The notes below the pieces were generated by a model, which saw only the letters and a program-made list of their open reading frames with translations, did not search any database and was not told the origin of the DNA. Below, in pieces: positions 37,754 through 40,611 of a stretch of 40,611 bases of DNA. Source of the stretch: a virus. A program made the position numbers and the translations under genes. Position 1 is the first letter of the stretch. Each line of letters starts with the position of its first letter. The stretch lies in the IMG/VR virus record IMGVR_UViG_3300036715_000791, positions 1 to 40,611 of that record. The stretch is one strand, 5' to 3'.

Positions 37754-38607
37754 TAGCGATTACTCCTGATGTTTTTAGACGCCCATGCTTTGTACTCGTC
37801 ATAGCTCATGTCGTCTACAGATTTAGCCGCCGCGTTACCAGAGCGTTCAGCTGTCCTAATAGGAGGCTTAGCTTGCGTAACTTTGGGGGCCGATGGTTTT
37901 GATTTGGACTTAGAAAGCTCTGCACTTAACGCCCCGATACGAAGAGCCGCTTTAAGCGGGTTCATAGCAGCGAGTTCAGCTAGCGTGTCGCGATCTTTAG
38001 CCAAGGCATACATCAGTGCAGGACTGTTATCCACCGCCAACAAAGCTTGCTGCACAGCAGGAGGAACCGCAATATCGTCCACTGATTGAAGGACTTCGTT
38101 ATAGTCAGGCGTTACCTTAGCAAAGGCATCACGCTGAGCAGTGAACTCTTGGGCACGTAATTGTTCTTGTGCCCGTACGGTGTGTTCACGCACCTCTGTT
38201 TGCCGCGTCCGCATTGCATTATCTGCATGCCAAGCTGACGCAGCTTCTAAGTAAGAGTCGTAATCCTCAAAATCGTCTGCTGTAGGCTTAGGTGCCTGTT
38301 CAGGGATTTTGTCGTGTAAACCTGTCAGAGCTTGCAGCTGTGCTTTAAGCAGAGCGTTCTCTTGGTTTACACGTTCAAGCTTACGCTGGAAGCCACCTTT
38401 CTTATTGCCTACTGTATCAGCGTCGGTATCGTCTTCCTCAATATCAACACCGTCGTCAGGCTCGTGGCTAGGTTCTTCCTGCTCTTCCTGCTCAACCTGC
38501 TCTTCCTGCTCAACCTGAGTCGAGTCATCAGACTCTGCTTCGATTTGCTCAATGTCGACCCCTGCAGTCTCTACTGCTGTGTCGAGGACTTCGTCATCAA
38601 TTGCCAT
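37753..38607 (-). CDS. Scaffolding protein
   Basis: A 284-residue protein between portal and coat, the usual place of the scaffold. The start at 38607 after GGTGATCAAA is better than the rare upstream start. It has a very acidic N-terminus (Glu/Gln/Asp repeats such as VEQEEQVEQEEQEEP), a central coiled coil (RKLERVNQENALLKAQLQAL) and a basic helical end that would bind the coat protein. It overlaps the portal gene by 11 bases and the coat gene by 1. Confidence 0.85.
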   Translation of the reverse strand: MAIDDEVLDTAVETAGVDIEQIEAESDDSTQVEQEEQVEQEEQEEPSHEPDDGVDIEEDDTDADTVGNKKGGFQRKLERVNQENALLKAQLQALTGLHDKIPEQAPKPTADDFEDYDSYLEAASAWHADNAMRTRQTEVREHTVRAQEQLRAQEFTAQRDAFAKVTPDYNEVLQSVDDIAVPPAVQQALLAVDNSPALMYALAKDRDTLAELAAMNPLKAALRIGALSAELSKSKSKPSAPKVTQAKPPIRTAERSGNAAAKSVDDMSYDEYKAWASKNIRSNR

Positions 38608-40528
38608 TTTGATCACCGCTGCGTGTTTGTAAATCGGTTTCTGCTTTAAGCTGTGCAACCTCAAGCCGCGTATGGTTATCCATCAAAGCAATCTTTTCAG
38701 AGGAAGCCAGCTTCATTTGTACTTCTTGTAGCGTGGCAAGCTGAGCTTTTAGCTGCTCGTTCTCTTGCATTAGCTGCTGTGGATTAATATTATCACCGTT
38801 AACGCCCGGAGGTAACATCTTTTTAAGCCGCGAGGCCAATTCACGAGCACCAGGCCAGTCCATAGCTGCAGCGATAATATCACCACCCACTTCAGACAGT
38901 TGTGGGAAGCTTTGGTTCCACTGCATCATAGCGTCTACAGTCTCACGACGACGAGTAGCAAATGCTGGACCAGAGTCAATGATAATGTCGTAGCGGCCAA
39001 CAGTAAGGTCGAATAGCTTTTCGACCTCGTTCTCCTGGTACTTCTGGTTAACCTGCACTTCTGTAGATTCACCTACGTCATTGATGATGCGCAGCACGCG
39101 AGCTGTGTCATAGACAAAAGGTGTAGCACTTAAGAGGATACGACCTAAGTGACGGTAAGCAACACTTAGGTTGTCGTTATAATGAGCGTTGTTAAGCTGT
39201 GATTGTCCTACCCGCGCATTGATAGCGCGACCTGTCTGCTCTGCAGAGGGGGCCCCTAATGCAGCGGTGTAAATACCTGTCGCCGCTTTCATGTCCTCAA
39301 CTGCTCCCATACGCGCTTGTGTAATAGCTTGGATGTTAGCTTCATTGTTCAGACGGTACGGTGGAGGCAAGAGCGTGCCGTTCAGCGTCTGTGGCGTGTA
39401 GGTAATGTAGCCGAAGTTACGCTTAGTAACAGAGTCCCACTTCTTCTTATCGCCGTCAAACTGACCCTCTGCACCAAGGATGGGGGCCTTTGGTGCCGCC
39501 ATGATTGTCTCGGTCTCTGCGCTAAGCCAGAAGTTATACATGCGCTGGGAGTCTTTTGCATTACGGATGAGACCTTCATAGATAATCTCGCCGTTCAGGT
39601 CAAGCTCACTGCCGTACACAGGCACTACTGGAATATACTCACCAGGAAACTCGGTCTTCTCAAGCACTTCGTAGCCGTTCAAGCTGTACCACTCAATGAC
39701 AGGTACTTTTGACTGGCGAGTCTTAACTACCTCTACCCCCAGCTTGTCGGCAATCTCTTTGAACACTGTCTTACCGTCAGCTAACAAGCACAGTGTCTTA
39801 GTCTTCATTACCTTGCGGAAATACTCTACAACCTTAACCTGGTCGCCTGTGAACCAGCTAGTCATGTAAGATGCAGGCATGCCTGAACTCCACATTGACG
39901 AGCCGCAGAGTTCAGCGTCAGGGTATTCAGCCTCAAATTCAGCTTTAGGCATTAACTCCTCGATAAAGCACCACTTAGCATCTGAACCGTCAAGCTCTTG
40001 AGCATTAGGGTCTAGTGTTACAGTGAAGATGTTACGTACCCGCTTAACACGTAGCACCATGTTAAAGCTCTGCGAAGACTCATATTCAGTGACTACGCGC
40101 ATGTAGCCTACGCCAGTATTGACAGCGGACTCAATAGCAGTTACATACGCAGTATCGGCATTGGAGTTGTACTCGATAGCACGGAACAAGCCTTGTACTA
40201 CTTCAGCTGTATCTTGGCTAGCACCATCACCTGCAGGGCTTACCCGCAAGGCCATTTTGTTCTGGCGAAACTCATTTGTCACCTGACGAGTGAACTGCGG
40301 CAGGCGATTATTGGTAAGACAAGGGCGCATCTCTGCTTCGCGTTGCTGCTTCAGTTGTGCTGGCCACTGGTCACCAGCACGGAACTGCAGATCCTCTAGT
40401 GCATTACGACGAATGTGATTGTAGAAGACAGTCCCTTCATCATAGCGAGTACGAGCTTCTTGCAGCAGCGCCTCCTCTTCACGGTCTTCTTTCTCATCAG
40501 CTTTAGTGCCTTCTTTAGGCTCAATCAT
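38597..40528 (-). CDS. Portal protein, P22 gp1-like
   Basis: A 643-residue portal. I start it at the ATG at 40528, six bases after CGGGAG, rather than at the TTG at 40546. The N-terminal region (FYNHIRRNALEDLQFRAGDQ, RPCLTNNRLPQFTRQVTNEF) and the stretch GVGYMRVVTEY, then FWLSAETETIMAAPKAPIL, are typical of P22-like portals. The C-terminal 60 residues are a coiled coil (LMQENEQLKAQLATLQEVQ), like the P22 barrel. The gene follows terL across the contig ends. Confidence 0.93.
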   Translation of the reverse strand: MIEPKEGTKADEKEDREEEALLQEARTRYDEGTVFYNHIRRNALEDLQFRAGDQWPAQLKQQREAEMRPCLTNNRLPQFTRQVTNEFRQNKMALRVSPAGDGASQDTAEVVQGLFRAIEYNSNADTAYVTAIESAVNTGVGYMRVVTEYESSQSFNMVLRVKRVRNIFTVTLDPNAQELDGSDAKWCFIEELMPKAEFEAEYPDAELCGSSMWSSGMPASYMTSWFTGDQVKVVEYFRKVMKTKTLCLLADGKTVFKEIADKLGVEVVKTRQSKVPVIEWYSLNGYEVLEKTEFPGEYIPVVPVYGSELDLNGEIIYEGLIRNAKDSQRMYNFWLSAETETIMAAPKAPILGAEGQFDGDKKKWDSVTKRNFGYITYTPQTLNGTLLPPPYRLNNEANIQAITQARMGAVEDMKAATGIYTAALGAPSAEQTGRAINARVGQSQLNNAHYNDNLSVAYRHLGRILLSATPFVYDTARVLRIINDVGESTEVQVNQKYQENEVEKLFDLTVGRYDIIIDSGPAFATRRRETVDAMMQWNQSFPQLSEVGGDIIAAAMDWPGARELASRLKKMLPPGVNGDNINPQQLMQENEQLKAQLATLQEVQMKLASSEKIALMDNHTRLEVAQLKAETDLQTRSGDQNGN

Positions 40529-40611
40529 GGTTAGCTCCCGAGCCAAGAGTGGCTCATGTTGGCGTTATCAAATAAAAGATCTTCGTATAGGTTACGAGTA
40601 CCAAATAGATT
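40485..40611. repeat. Terminal direct repeat, right copy
   Basis: This is the exact second copy of bases 1-127. It contains the 5' end of the portal gene and the 3' end of the large terminase gene, which proves that terL and the portal gene are adjacent and overlap at the junction. Confidence 0.9.

Overview
The window is one complete genome of a short-tailed, P22-like phage (podovirus-type Caudoviricetes) of a Gram-negative, probably proteobacterial, host. The head, portal, tail-plug and ejection proteins are P22-like. The lysis genes (GH108-type muramidase, holin), a lipobox protein and a ribosome-modulation-factor-like protein fit a proteobacterial host. I see no integrase, lysogeny repressor, phage RNA polymerase or tRNA gene, so a virulent phage that relies on host RNA polymerase is the simplest reading. 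Bases 1-127 are repeated exactly at 40485-40611, so the contig is an opened circle (or circularly permuted molecule) of 40,484 unique bases.

Layout. (1) The leftward late operon starts at a promoter near 2045-2017. It runs TerS, TerL, crosses the contig ends, and continues with portal, scaffold, coat, gp4-like and gp10-like tail factors, a GNAT-like protein, three ejection proteins (one with a transglycosylase domain), a cluster of fibre and receptor-binding genes (one with 72-bp leucine-rich repeats), holin, endolysin and a membrane protein, ending near 24.13 kb. (2) The control region, about 1956-4891, is mostly non-coding. It carries 37-bp iterons, AT-rich stretches, a perfect 20-bp-stem palindrome and three small leftward genes, each with its own promoter. 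(3) The rightward early/middle region, 4.9-23.96 kb, begins with small unknown genes, then a lipoprotein with an HELQH metalloprotease motif and small membrane proteins. After these come the replication genes (primase-helicase, Cys-rich candidate ssDNA-binding protein, family A DNA polymerase, HNH, RecB-like and VRR-NUC nucleases, SNF2-like helicase) and then nucleotide metabolism: a DUF5664 protein, a thymidylate-synthase-fold enzyme with the Asn-to-Asp change typical of dCMP hydroxymethylases, MazG and dCMP deaminase. A strong terminator and a large palindrome separate the convergent units at 24.0-24.13 kb.

The most interesting non-coding structure is the promoter set. About a dozen sigma70-like promoters share a -35 of TGTACA or TTTACA and a -10 of CATAAT or TATAAT. 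Four of them are built into hairpins, with the -35 in or at the loop and the 3' arm forming the spacer that abuts the -10. Several promoter-leader modules occur in duplicate. There is also a family of GTCCACCAC palindromic elements at gene-block boundaries, an iteron motif shared between 2.4 kb and a hairpin at 11.67 kb, and a genome-wide excess of runs of exactly five or six G or C.

All calls come from reading the sequence; no database search was run. Structural and replication assignments rest on recognised motifs. Small early genes are mostly unassigned.
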